A stretch of DNA of 64,000 nt from assembly GCF_012844345.1 (NCBI RefSeq), contig NZ_CP051625.1, positions 1,426,001-1,490,000 on the forward strand, written 5' to 3'. The notes beneath the pieces were generated by a model that had not been told where the DNA came from, made no database searches, and was given only the letters and a program-made list of their open reading frames with translations. Position 1 is the stretch's first letter; each line of letters starts with the position of its first letter. This DNA comes from Pseudomonas sp. gcc21. Lineage in GTDB: Bacteria > Pseudomonadota > Gammaproteobacteria > Pseudomonadales > Pseudomonadaceae. Positions 35,800 to 44,926 of this stretch are shown here, one piece after another. The translations under genes and the position numbers were made by a program.

Positions 35800-37302
35800 T
35801 TACTGCCTGTCAAAAACCGTGATGGTAACCGACGAAAGCCCCGGGGTGATGGTTCCAACGAATTCGCGATCGTTCAGCCAAGCATATCTGCCTGAAGTGC
35901 TCGTCTCGAACAATGGGAGTGTCAACGATGAATTGCCATAGTCGCCACAGTTTCGCACCACGATGGTTTCGCCATCACTGGTCTGCAAGGTGTAACGGGC
36001 CTCCAGGCTAAGGTCACCGTCAACTGTCAGTTGATAATCCGCTCCGCCCGGGTTGACCTCTCCGGCAAAATCGCCGGAAAAACTGCCCCCAGTGATTGGA
36101 ATAATGCGCCGCGAGCCGTACTTCGAATCCCCTATGCTTTGGAACCCGCCAATGCCAACTCTGGCCTGCAGCACCTGGTTGCCGCTATCCGCACCAGCAG
36201 GAAGCGCCGGACAATCCCAAGATTGTTGGCGCAGCCCATTATCACTGGGTGTCGTCACGACCTGATCATTGCTGCCTGGCTGTGGATTCTGGTACACACT
36301 CAGACGGACTCCTTCCTCCGTCTGCTCTCTGACGCCCACGTAAATGCCGTCGTGCAACCAACTCACGGCACTGTTGTTGGGTGCTTCAAAATCCGCCACG
36401 AAACGAATGCTGTCACCGTCGGCCACACCGCAATTACGCATATATATCTGCGTCCCGTCAGCCGTTCGGATGGTATAGCGGCTTTCATGCTCAACCGCCC
36501 CGCTCGGCAATGCCAGGTTGAAATCAAGCGCGCCGGACTGGATGCTGCCATTCAGATCGCTACTGGTGTCATTGAGCCGCCCGCCATTGACGTTCACCAC
36601 GCTGCGTTGGCCATAAGGCGTCTGTCCCAGATCTTTGACGCTGCCTGTGGGTAACAGCGCGGTAAACAACAGTTCGCCACTTCTGGGGTCCGGAATCCCG
36701 CCGGGCATGCCGCAGTCCCAGCTGCGATCCGGGACGATGGTTGTGCGCCGGTCTTGTGGCGGCTCCTCACAGGCTATATTTCCGCAATCATCGTCATCAT
36801 CTACTTCGCCGCTAAGCACAACGTTGCGCAATTCTGCCCGATCGAAATAGGTGTTGGCATTGAGGCTGAAACGCAGCCTGAGCTCGTTGTCAGCCTGCGG
36901 GAGGGAAAGAGTCGTATTACCTGATGCAGTGCGCGAAGACTCCACAACGGTGAAAGCGCTGCCGTCGACAGACACCTCGACGTTCAAGGACTCACCAACA
37001 TCCAGACCAAAGGTTTCCCGCGTATAAGTCAGCGACAAGTTGCTAGCACCCTGTGTACGAATAACACCAGAGGTGATGGCAGATGTCGCGGCAAAACTGC
37101 CATGCAGCCGCGCATAACCATTGTTTAGCGTAACGCGCCCGTCCGTGGTGAAGCCCTTGTCATCGCCGGAGAAATTTTCTTCGTACAGCACATCCGAAAC
37201 GGCATACGGAGCGGCGCAAACCAGCGCCAGCCCAGCGACACCTTGCCGGATCCGCCCGGCCGGAGAAAGTGCCGCCAACCGCGATCTATCCATATCATTC
37301 AT
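35800..37302 (-). CDS. Secreted protein with two DUF3237 domains
   Basis: A 500-residue protein. The ATG at 37302 is preceded by GAGGA and begins a signal peptide (core GVAGLALVCAAPYAVSD). The N-terminal half after cleavage is a beta-rich region with a DDDDD stretch. Two DUF3237 domains follow: one from about ELLFTALLPTGSVKDLG to SRYTIRTADGTQIYMRNCG and one from about NQVLQARVGIGGFQSIGD to ARYTLQTSDGETIVVRNCG. DUF3237 proteins are usually single-domain, so the tandem form with an exported N-terminal region is unusual. It is framed by an inverted pair of MITE-like elements. The function is unknown. Confidence 0.8.
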   Translation of the reverse strand: MNDMDRSRLAALSPAGRIRQGVAGLALVCAAPYAVSDVLYEENFSGDDKGFTTDGRVTLNNGYARLHGSFAATSAITSGVIRTQGASNLSLTYTRETFGLDVGESLNVEVSVDGSAFTVVESSRTASGNTTLSLPQADNELRLRFSLNANTYFDRAELRNVVLSGEVDDDDDCGNIACEEPPQDRRTTIVPDRSWDCGMPGGIPDPRSGELLFTALLPTGSVKDLGQTPYGQRSVVNVNGGRLNDTSSDLNGSIQSGALDFNLALPSGAVEHESRYTIRTADGTQIYMRNCGVADGDSIRFVADFEAPNNSAVSWLHDGIYVGVREQTEEGVRLSVYQNPQPGSNDQVVTTPSDNGLRQQSWDCPALPAGADSGNQVLQARVGIGGFQSIGDSKYGSRRIIPITGGSFSGDFAGEVNPGGADYQLTVDGDLSLEARYTLQTSDGETIVVRNCGDYGNSSLTLPLFETSTSGRYAWLNDREFVGTITPGLSSVTITVFDRQ

Positions 37303-37427
37303 AACGTCGTCGTCCTCAGTTGATTGAAGTGAGTCATACGCCGATTCGATGAAGTGAACGATCATTCCGTTCCTGCGAGCTTAGTGGAACCTCGACTGAG
37401 TCTCAGGCGGCATACGGGACGAAACCC

Positions 37428-37658
37428 GAATCCCCCCCTAACCCCCCTTTTTCAAAGTGGGGGGACTGGTCCGAGCAGCTGCAGACTATGGGCCCAGGCA
37501 CTGGCGCTTACATGTGGCCGGGTATTGCAAAAGTGTGTAGCTGGTTAGCTGCGGCCGGTGTTGTATTCCCGGTATGAGCCGATCTCTCAGAACGACATGG
37601 ATCGTCAAGCCTGCACAAACGGTCCCCCACTTTGAAAAAGGGGGGTTAGGGGGGATTC
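37428..37658 (-). mobile_element. MITE-like element, copy B (231 bp), inverted relative to copy A
   Basis: It has the same terminal inverted repeats as copy A, and its interior is the reverse complement with four base changes (for example GACGATCC for GAAGATCC). It ends 14 bases before the stop of the ABC transporter gene. The pair encloses the double-DUF3237 gene. Confidence 0.85.
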
Positions 37659-37671
37659 AGATTGTAAAAAA

Positions 37672-39456
37672 TCAACCACCAGCCTCCCGCTGCTGGTTAG
37701 CCCAAAGCTGCGCGTAAGCCCCGTTCAACGCCAATAGATCCGTATGATTCCCCTGCTCGACTACCCGCCCTTGCTCGAGCACCAGGATATTGTCAGCGTG
37801 CACGATGGTGGAAAGCCTGTGCGCTATCGCCAGGGTCGTGCGGCGACGCGATATCTGATTCAGTGAGTCCAGAATTAGTCGCTCAGCATGGGTATCCAAT
37901 GAAGATGTCGCTTCATCCAGTATCAAGATGGCCGGATCCTTGAGTAATACCCTGGCAATCGAAATGCGCTGCTTCTCGCCCCCGGACAATTTCAGCCCAC
38001 GCTCGCCCACCTGGGTATCCAGTCCCTGCGGCAATCGGCTGACAAAGTCCTCCAGTTGCGCCATACGCAGTACGCGCCAGATTTCATCCTCACTCGCACC
38101 CGGGCTTCCGTAGGCGATGTTGTAGCCAATGGTGTCGTTGAATAGCACCGTATCCTGAGGGACCACGCCGATAGCGCGGCGCAGGCTGTCCTGGGTGACC
38201 GAACGTATGTCCTGACCATCGATACGGATGGCGCCCTGGCTGATGTCATAAAACCGAAACAGCAGGCGCGCCAGGGTGGATTTGCCAGCACCGCTGGGGC
38301 CGACGATAGCGAGTGTTTGCCCCGCCGGAATCTCGAAGGTCACGTTGTCTAAGATCAACCGTTCTTCATCATAGGCATGGCTGACTCCCTCGAACTGAAC
38401 CGCCCCGCCGTGCAGGGTAAGCGCAGTAGCATCCGGCGCGTCAGCCACCTTCACAGGCGTGCCCAGCAGACCGAACAGTCGCTCGATATTGGTCAACGCC
38501 TCGCGGATCTCGCGATAGATGAATCCCAGAAAATTCAGCGGAATGAACAGCTGGATCATATAGGCGTTGATCATCACGAATTCGCCCAACGACATATCGC
38601 CGCTCGCCACCTGCCCCGCCGCCATGAACATCATCAGTGTGACTGATCCAGCGATGATAAACGCCTGCCCGGAATTCAACGCCGCCAGTGACAGGCGGTT
38701 CTTCATCCGCGCAGCTTCCCACCCTGCAAGGTAGCGATCATATTCCTGCGCCTCGAATGCCTCATTGCCGAAATACTTCACCGTTTCGTAGTTCAGCAGG
38801 CTATCCACCGCCCGGGTGTTGGAGCGGTTGTCCATCCTGTTACTCTCGCGCACAAAATGGTTGCGCCACTCGGTGCACCAGATCGAGAACCCACCATAAA
38901 TCAGCACCGCGCCGAGCACTGTTAGCGCATACATGGAGCTGAAATTGATCAGCAAGATGACTGCAATCAAGCCAATCTCGACCAAGGTCGGCAGAATGTT
39001 GAACACCATGAAGCGCAACAGGAAACTGATTCCGCTGGTGCCGCGCTCTATGTCGCGTGCCAGCCCACCGGTACGTCGCGACAGATGGAATCCGAGATCG
39101 AGTCGGTGCAGGTGCTCGAACACCCGCAGCGAGACGCGCCGCATCGCACGCTCCGCTACCCGCGCAAACACGGCATCGCGCAGCTCGGAAAAGAACACCG
39201 AGGAAAAGCGCAGCAATCCGTAAGCCGCCAATAGGGCTACCGGGACCAGCACCAGCGCATCGGTTGCCGATTCGAAGTGCTCGACGATGAGCTTCAGCAT
39301 CCACGGCACCGCCACGCCCGCCAGCTTGGCGATCAGCAAAAAGCCCATAGCGAGCGCGACGCGGCCACGAAATTCTGTCAGATAGGGAATGAGGCTGGAG
39401 ATGATTCTCCAGTTGACCGGACCACCGGCGTATTGACTGTCACTGCTTGGGCGCAC
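37672..39456 (-). CDS. ATM1-type ABC exporter, fused permease and ATPase
   Basis: A 594-residue half-transporter that would work as a homodimer. Six membrane helices span about residues 30-310, with the family signature SRRTGGLARDIERGTSGISF in the first intracellular loop, typical of ATM1/heavy-metal exporters that move glutathione-linked sulfur or metal compounds. The ATPase domain has Walker A GPSGAGKST, signature LSGGEKQR, Walker B ILILDEATSSLD and the switch His in AIAHRLSTI. The substrate is inferred from family only. Confidence 0.93.
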   Translation of the reverse strand: MRPSSDSQYAGGPVNWRIISSLIPYLTEFRGRVALAMGFLLIAKLAGVAVPWMLKLIVEHFESATDALVLVPVALLAAYGLLRFSSVFFSELRDAVFARVAERAMRRVSLRVFEHLHRLDLGFHLSRRTGGLARDIERGTSGISFLLRFMVFNILPTLVEIGLIAVILLINFSSMYALTVLGAVLIYGGFSIWCTEWRNHFVRESNRMDNRSNTRAVDSLLNYETVKYFGNEAFEAQEYDRYLAGWEAARMKNRLSLAALNSGQAFIIAGSVTLMMFMAAGQVASGDMSLGEFVMINAYMIQLFIPLNFLGFIYREIREALTNIERLFGLLGTPVKVADAPDATALTLHGGAVQFEGVSHAYDEERLILDNVTFEIPAGQTLAIVGPSGAGKSTLARLLFRFYDISQGAIRIDGQDIRSVTQDSLRRAIGVVPQDTVLFNDTIGYNIAYGSPGASEDEIWRVLRMAQLEDFVSRLPQGLDTQVGERGLKLSGGEKQRISIARVLLKDPAILILDEATSSLDTHAERLILDSLNQISRRRTTLAIAHRLSTIVHADNILVLEQGRVVEQGNHTDLLALNGAYAQLWANQQREAGG

Positions 39457-39562
39457 GCGGGATTCCTGTTACTGCGGAAAATGCACAGTATAGGGCCAGG
39501 TGCTCGGGGAATGCTGGTTCTGGTGCGGCGTCGCTTGCATTGACGTTAAAGCAGTACACGGC

Positions 39563-40020
39563 AAACCCCAAATCCCCCTAGCCCCCTTTGCCAAAGGGGG
39601 AACGTTCGAGTGGCTGATGACTTTGGCGTTTATTTGATATTGCATGCCGGCGTCTGGCTGGCTTGTAAATGCAGCACTGTGCAAACTCAGATGCAGACTA
39701 GCTCCAGAAATCCAAGATTGGCTATGGCCGTGCGGATGGAGACAAAACCCGAATTCCCCTAGCCCCTTTGTCAAAGCGGAACGTTCGAGTGGCTGATGAC
39801 GTTGGCGTTTATCTGATATTGCACGCCGGCGTCTGGCTGGCTTGTAAATGCGGCACTGTGCACACTCAGATGCAGACTAGCTCCAGAAATCCAGGATTGG
39901 CTATGGCCGTGCGGATGGAGACAAAACCCGAATTCTCCTAGCGCCTTTGCCAAAGGGAGAACGTTCGAGTGGCTGATGACGTTGGCGTTTATCTGATACT
40001 GCATGCAGGCGTCTGGCTGG
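39563..40020. repeat. Triplicated 180-bp tandem repeat
   Basis: Units start at 39563, 39745 and 39924 (periods 182 and 179); the third is truncated at about 40020. Each begins with a degenerate form of the MITE terminal repeat (AAACCCGAATTCCCC) followed by AACGTTCGAGTGGCTGATGA. Units 2 and 3 are closer to each other than to unit 1. No coding capacity is credible. Confidence 0.85.
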
Positions 40021-40057
40021 CTCTTCAGGGTTGCGATGCTGATTAAAGCCACAACAG

Positions 40058-40132
40058 CTACAACTACAACTACAACTACAACTACAACTACAACTACAAC
40101 TACAACTACAACTACAACTACAACTACAACTA
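40058..40132. repeat. (CTACAA)12 hexanucleotide microsatellite
   Basis: Twelve uninterrupted copies of CTACAA plus a partial CTA. It follows the triplicated repeat and precedes the right end of a MITE-like element. As no gene reads through it, phase variation of a protein is not expected; an effect on nearby expression is possible. Confidence 0.95.
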
Positions 40133-40169
40133 TCAGGCTGACACCAACACCCGCAGCAACGCAAAACCA

Positions 40170-40206
40170 GTCCCCCACTTTGGAAAAGGGGGGTTAGGGG
40201 GGATTC
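40170..40206 (-). repeat. Solitary right terminal repeat of the MITE family
   Basis: It is a near-perfect copy of the right 37-bp terminal repeat of elements A and B (GTCCCCCACTTTGGAAAAGG...GGATTC). With the left-end-like start at 39563 it makes the 640-bp block a possible expanded member of the same family. The rest of the 803-bp gap between the ABC and permease genes is this block. Confidence 0.75.
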
Positions 40207-40259
40207 AACGGTTAGCACACCAAAGCCAGCCAAACCCCACCCAACCTCGCTCAGCCCGC

Positions 40260-41609
40260 TTACTCTTCCTGCGGAATCGGTTCTATATTGCGGTCCCAGC
40301 CGACCAGCAACAAGGTGGTTGCGATACCAAACAACAGCCCGATCCACGGCTCGAAGAAGGCTAACCCGGCGCCGATGAGCAGCACCGCGCCGCGGGAGGC
40401 GTTGTTGCGCGGTATAGCCATGGCGATATACGCACAGGCGAAACCGGTCAGTACCAGCGTAAGCGAGAGCGCGATCCCCAGCAGTGGCCGCAGCCCTGTG
40501 AGCAGCGGCAGCACGAAGAACAACAGCGGAATGCCCATCGCATAGTAGGACGCCAGGCCGCTGTGCAAACTGTCCATTGCTGCTTTGCCGGACTTCCAGC
40601 GCTGCATGACGATCACATGCACGCCAACCCACATTGAGCCCTGGGTCGGGAAGAACGGGGCAGCAACGCCCATCAGTGCATTGCGAATGGCCATCGAAAG
40701 GTGTGAACGGGTGGGATTGATGTCGATGTGCTCATCCTTGCGCGTCTGCAGCCCCTCACGGATGATCTCGTTGCCGGTAACCAAATCACCGAAGAAAATC
40801 ACGTAGGTAATCAGCGCCAGCGGCATGCTCTGGACGAACATGTCCAGGCTCGGCCAGCCGATCATGAACGGCGATACCTTGGCCCAGGTCTCCATCACCG
40901 GCGGCACCATGAAACCCCATTGGATATCGTATGTGACCTCACCGACCATTGGCCCGATCACGGCGGCCAGGATGAACCCGGGCAGTAAACCGAGCGCGCC
41001 CAGCAGCGCGAAGAACCGATAGTTTTCCTTGAGCTTCTGCATCGGTAGAGAAAAAGCGAATATCAGACAGACCGCGCAGGCCAGCGTGGTCGCGATCGGC
41101 TGCTGCAGCAGGAAGCGTTCGGCATCGTCGATGAACACGCGCTTCAGCGCAGCAATCGCCGCACCAAGAATAATCCCTGCCTTGAGCGTATCCGGCAGCC
41201 AGAAAACGAATTTCTTGCCCAGCCCGGTTACCCCGAGCACAAACAACAACAGCGCAAAGTTGAGCGACACCGCGGTCATCGCTTGGAAGCGCATGGTTGG
41301 ATCTTCGTAATTGCCCAGCACGAAAGCCAGCACCAGCGGCAGCGCCGGGGTAATCCAGCCCGGCGCATAGGGTTCTCCGAACACAATGAGGGCCGAGCCT
41401 ATCAATATCGAGTGAATCATCGAGACTGCGACGGCCTCTTCGAAGCTGAGGCCGAAGAACATGGTCATCAACGGGATCAGCGACAGTCCCGTCGCCGCAG
41501 CGATGAACAGCCCCTGCAGGGCTTCCTGCCAGTAGAAGCGGGTGTGGTAGAAAGGTAAGCGGAAGGTAAACGGACCCCAGCGCCAGCCGGGCAATTCGGG
41601 TTGCGACAT
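40260..41609 (-). CDS. Multi-helix permease, SLC23/NCS2-like (uncertain)
   Basis: A 449-residue integral membrane protein with about 12-14 predicted helices and a cytoplasmic hydrophilic segment near residues 285-305 (NEIIREGLQTRKDEHIDINP). The N terminus (WRWGPFTFRLPFYHTRFYWQ) and LPDTLKAGIILGAAIAALKR resemble solute-carrier family 23/SulP-like permeases, but I do not see the classical NCS2 signature. The start has AGGAG six bases upstream. The substrate is unknown; it stands alone. Confidence 0.7.
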   Translation of the reverse strand: MSQPELPGWRWGPFTFRLPFYHTRFYWQEALQGLFIAAATGLSLIPLMTMFFGLSFEEAVAVSMIHSILIGSALIVFGEPYAPGWITPALPLVLAFVLGNYEDPTMRFQAMTAVSLNFALLLFVLGVTGLGKKFVFWLPDTLKAGIILGAAIAALKRVFIDDAERFLLQQPIATTLACAVCLIFAFSLPMQKLKENYRFFALLGALGLLPGFILAAVIGPMVGEVTYDIQWGFMVPPVMETWAKVSPFMIGWPSLDMFVQSMPLALITYVIFFGDLVTGNEIIREGLQTRKDEHIDINPTRSHLSMAIRNALMGVAAPFFPTQGSMWVGVHVIVMQRWKSGKAAMDSLHSGLASYYAMGIPLLFFVLPLLTGLRPLLGIALSLTLVLTGFACAYIAMAIPRNNASRGAVLLIGAGLAFFEPWIGLLFGIATTLLLVGWDRNIEPIPQEE

Positions 41610-41788
41610 CTCGTACTCCTGGGCTTTATATTATTCTTGTCGGTCGGACAGATTCCATTTCTGTCCAGGACGCGTAGCATTATGCCGCTTTGTCCGAAAA
41701 TGTGTATGGGCAACAGGCGGCTTGGTTCATATTATGACAAACCGCTCTGTGCTGAAGCCCTTGGCGCCCTGCATCACCCGTATGAATA

Positions 41789-44700
41789 TCAGCGTACTTC
41801 CAGCGAAGCCTGATCCTCCTGGTCCAGCCTATGCCGCACGTCGCCGGGCGATCCCGTGTTGCGCGCCAGCAAGCTGTAAAGAACGGGAATCACGAACAAC
41901 GTCAGCAATGTTGACATGCTGACCCCGAACACCACGACGATGCCAATGACCGCCCGCGTCTCGGCGCCCGCTCCCACTGCGAATACTAGAGGCAGGGCAC
42001 CGGCGACGGTGGTGACACCCGTCATCAGGATAGGGCGCAAGCGCAGCGTGGCGGCTTCAAGCAGCGCATCGTCGAATCGCTTGCCGGCGTCGCGCAACTG
42101 ATTGGCGAACTCGACAATCAGAATGCCGTTCTTCGCCGCCAGCCCGATCAGCATGACCATGCCGATCTGGCTGTAGAGGTTCACGCTGTTACCGGTAAGC
42201 CACAGGCCGAGTATCGCGCCGCCAATCGCCAGAGGCACTCCGAGCATGATGATCAGCGGATGCACGAAGCTTTCAAACTGGGCGGCCAGTACCAGAAACA
42301 CCACCACCAGCCCCAGAGCGAAAACAAACATCAAGGATCCGCCCGCCTCGCGCAGATCGCGGGACTGCCCTTTGTAGTCGATAACCAGAGTTTCCGGCAG
42401 ATTGTCCCGCGCCAGTTGTTCGACATGTTCCAGCGCATCCCCCAGGGCGACGCCATCGTCCAACGAGGCTTCAATGGTGATCGCTCGGTTGCGGTTGTAG
42501 CGGTTCAAGGTAGTGGAGCCGGCGAACTCTTTCAGCGTCACCAGGTTGGAGAGCGGAATCAGTTCACCTGAGGTATCCGAACGCACGTAGATATTCGCCA
42601 GCGAATCGGCGCTGCGCTTGTCATCGCGCTCGGCTTCCAGAATGACGTCGTATTCTTCGCCGCGATCGATATAGGTGGTGACGCGGCGCGAACCCAGCAT
42701 GGTTTCAAGCGTACGGCCGATATGGCTGACGTTCACTCCCAGCGTGGCGGCGCGGTCGTAATCGACGCTTACCTCAAGCTGTGGCTGGGTCTCCTTGTAA
42801 TCCGAATCGATATTGCTCAGGCCCGGATTGTCCTCGCGGATCTTCTCCAGCAGGATGTCGCGCCATTGCGCCAGCTCGTCATAACTGCTGGCGCCACCCA
42901 GCACCAGGCGGAACGGTTGATCCTGCGAACTGCCAAAGCCCTGGCGCATCACCGGGAAGGCTCTGACGCCTGGCAAATCCGACAAACGCTTCTGCACATC
43001 GGCCATGATCTCGCTACCCGGCCGGCGTTCGCCCCACTCCTCCAGTACCACGATTGCCATGCCGCTGTTGAAACTGGTGGCAGCGCCGAAGGAGCGCGGC
43101 GCACGTACCAGCAACCGACTGACCTCCCCCGCTTCGACGAACTCCATCATCCGCGATTCGATCTCATCCATGTATTCGCGCATGTATTCATAGGTAGCGC
43201 CTTCCGGACCATTGACGATGATCATGAAGGCGCCGCGGTCTTCACGTGGCGTGTACTCGCTGGGCAATTGGCTGAACAGCCAGGCACTGCCGGCAAACAT
43301 GCCCGCGAATATCATCAGCGCCAGCACGCGATGGCGCAGTACCCGAACCAGAATGCCGGCATAGAAAGCCCGGCTGGATCGCAAACCAAGTTCGACCCAG
43401 CGCGTCAGCCAGGTCTCCTTCTCATGTGCCTTGAGCAATTTGGAAGCCAGCATCGGCGACAGGGTTAATGCCACGAAGCTCGACAGCACCACCGCCGCTG
43501 CCATGGTCAGCGCGAACTCGGAGAACAATCGTCCGACATCGCCCTGCAGAAAAGCGATGGGCACGAATACCGCAATCAGCACCAGCGTCGTGGACACCAC
43601 GGCAAAGGCTACCTGCCGCGCACCGTAAAACGCTGCTACCAGCGGTGTTTCGCCCTCTTCGTCGATGCGCCGGCGCACGTTTTCCAGCACGATGATGGCA
43701 TCGTCGACCACCAGTCCGATGGCCAGTACCAGGGCCAGCAACGTCAGCAGGTTGACCGTGAAGCCGAACAGCATCAGTCCAATGAAAGTCGCGGTAATGG
43801 ACACCGGCAAGGTTACTGCCGGAACCAGAATGGCCCTCGGGCTGCCGAGGAACAGGAAGATGGTCAACACCACGAGGATCAACGCCACGACCAGCGTCGA
43901 AAACACCTCGTTCACCGCGCCCTCAATGAATACTGAGCTATCGAAGCTGGGCTGGATTGCCATGCCCTCAGGCAAGGTGGGATTGATCTTGTCGACCAAC
44001 TCGCGGGAAGCCCGGGAAATATCCAGGGTATTGGCAGTCGATTGCCGCGCCAGGCCGAGCCCGACCATGGGTACGGTATTACCGCGGAACAGGTTGCGGT
44101 CTTCCTCGGTGCCCCGCTCCACGCGCGCGACGTCGCGCAGACGCACCAGATAGCCGTTATCCCCGCGCGCGACCACCAGGCGGGCGAATTCATCCGCTTC
44201 GGTGAAACTGCGGGCAACGCGAACAGTAAACTGTCTGTCTATGGATTCGATGGTGCCGGCGGGCAGCTCGACGTTCTCGGCGCGCAGCGCCTGTTCTACA
44301 TCAGCGACTGTCAGGTTGCGCGCAGCCAGTGCTTCGCGGTCCAGCCAGACCCGCATGGCGTACGCCTGATCACCCCCGACTCGCACTCGGGCCACGCCTG
44401 AAAGTGTTGAAAACCGGTCAACCAGATAGCGCTCAGCGTAATCGGTGAGCTCGGGTAAGGTGAGCCGGTCGCTGGTCAGGTTCCACCAGATGATCACATC
44501 CTGGTTGGCATCAAGCTTCTCGACCTCAGACGGGTCTGCCTCGACGGGAAGCCTGTCGGCAACGCTGGAGACGCGATCGCGCACGTCATTCGCCGCCTCA
44601 TCCACGCCACGACTGATGCTGAAACGTATGGTGATTTCGGACTGGCCGTCCTCGCTGCTCGATTCGATGAACTCGATGCCTTCAATCCCGGCCACGCTTT

Positions 44701-44905
44701 CTTCGATCACCTGGGTGATCTGTGAGTCCACCACGCTTGCGGCGGCGCCAATATATTGGGTTTCGATAGTGACGATGGGCGGGTCGATATCGGGGTATTC
44801 ACGCAGTGGCAAGGCGCTGTAGGCCACCAGCCCGAAGATGACCAGCAACATCGCCACGACTGTAGCGAAGACCGGCCGTACGACAGCGGTATCAGAGAGA
44901 ATCAT
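41789..44905 (-). CDS. RND efflux pump inner-membrane permease (HAE-1 type)
   Basis: A 1038-residue pump of AcrB/MexB architecture. It has the N-terminal helix after MILSDTAVVRPVFATVVAML, a porter domain with PDIDPPIVTIETQYIGAA, and the proton-relay helix GLVVDDAIIVLENVRRR near residue 400 with both acidic residues retained. The periplasmic adaptor gene ends 21 bases upstream, so they form an operon. This is a second, separate system from the pump at 4.0 kb, with a different relay motif. No regulator or outer-membrane channel is adjacent. Confidence 0.93.
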   Translation of the reverse strand: MILSDTAVVRPVFATVVAMLLVIFGLVAYSALPLREYPDIDPPIVTIETQYIGAAASVVDSQITQVIEESVAGIEGIEFIESSSEDGQSEITIRFSISRGVDEAANDVRDRVSSVADRLPVEADPSEVEKLDANQDVIIWWNLTSDRLTLPELTDYAERYLVDRFSTLSGVARVRVGGDQAYAMRVWLDREALAARNLTVADVEQALRAENVELPAGTIESIDRQFTVRVARSFTEADEFARLVVARGDNGYLVRLRDVARVERGTEEDRNLFRGNTVPMVGLGLARQSTANTLDISRASRELVDKINPTLPEGMAIQPSFDSSVFIEGAVNEVFSTLVVALILVVLTIFLFLGSPRAILVPAVTLPVSITATFIGLMLFGFTVNLLTLLALVLAIGLVVDDAIIVLENVRRRIDEEGETPLVAAFYGARQVAFAVVSTTLVLIAVFVPIAFLQGDVGRLFSEFALTMAAAVVLSSFVALTLSPMLASKLLKAHEKETWLTRWVELGLRSSRAFYAGILVRVLRHRVLALMIFAGMFAGSAWLFSQLPSEYTPREDRGAFMIIVNGPEGATYEYMREYMDEIESRMMEFVEAGEVSRLLVRAPRSFGAATSFNSGMAIVVLEEWGERRPGSEIMADVQKRLSDLPGVRAFPVMRQGFGSSQDQPFRLVLGGASSYDELAQWRDILLEKIREDNPGLSNIDSDYKETQPQLEVSVDYDRAATLGVNVSHIGRTLETMLGSRRVTTYIDRGEEYDVILEAERDDKRSADSLANIYVRSDTSGELIPLSNLVTLKEFAGSTTLNRYNRNRAITIEASLDDGVALGDALEHVEQLARDNLPETLVIDYKGQSRDLREAGGSLMFVFALGLVVVFLVLAAQFESFVHPLIIMLGVPLAIGGAILGLWLTGNSVNLYSQIGMVMLIGLAAKNGILIVEFANQLRDAGKRFDDALLEAATLRLRPILMTGVTTVAGALPLVFAVGAGAETRAVIGIVVVFGVSMSTLLTLFVIPVLYSLLARNTGSPGDVRHRLDQEDQASLEVR

Positions 44906-44926
44906 GGGCAGTTCGCTCCCGCTGGC

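Noticed and set aside
39563..40020. CRISPR-like appearance of a regularly repeated block
   Set aside because: The repeat unit is 180 bp with no short repeat/unique spacer alternation, and no cas genes are present.
39771..40197. Open frames with poly-Val (minus) and poly-Thr (plus) stretches
   Set aside because: They are translations of the (CTACAA)12 tract and the tandem repeats; no ribosome site, no family resemblance.
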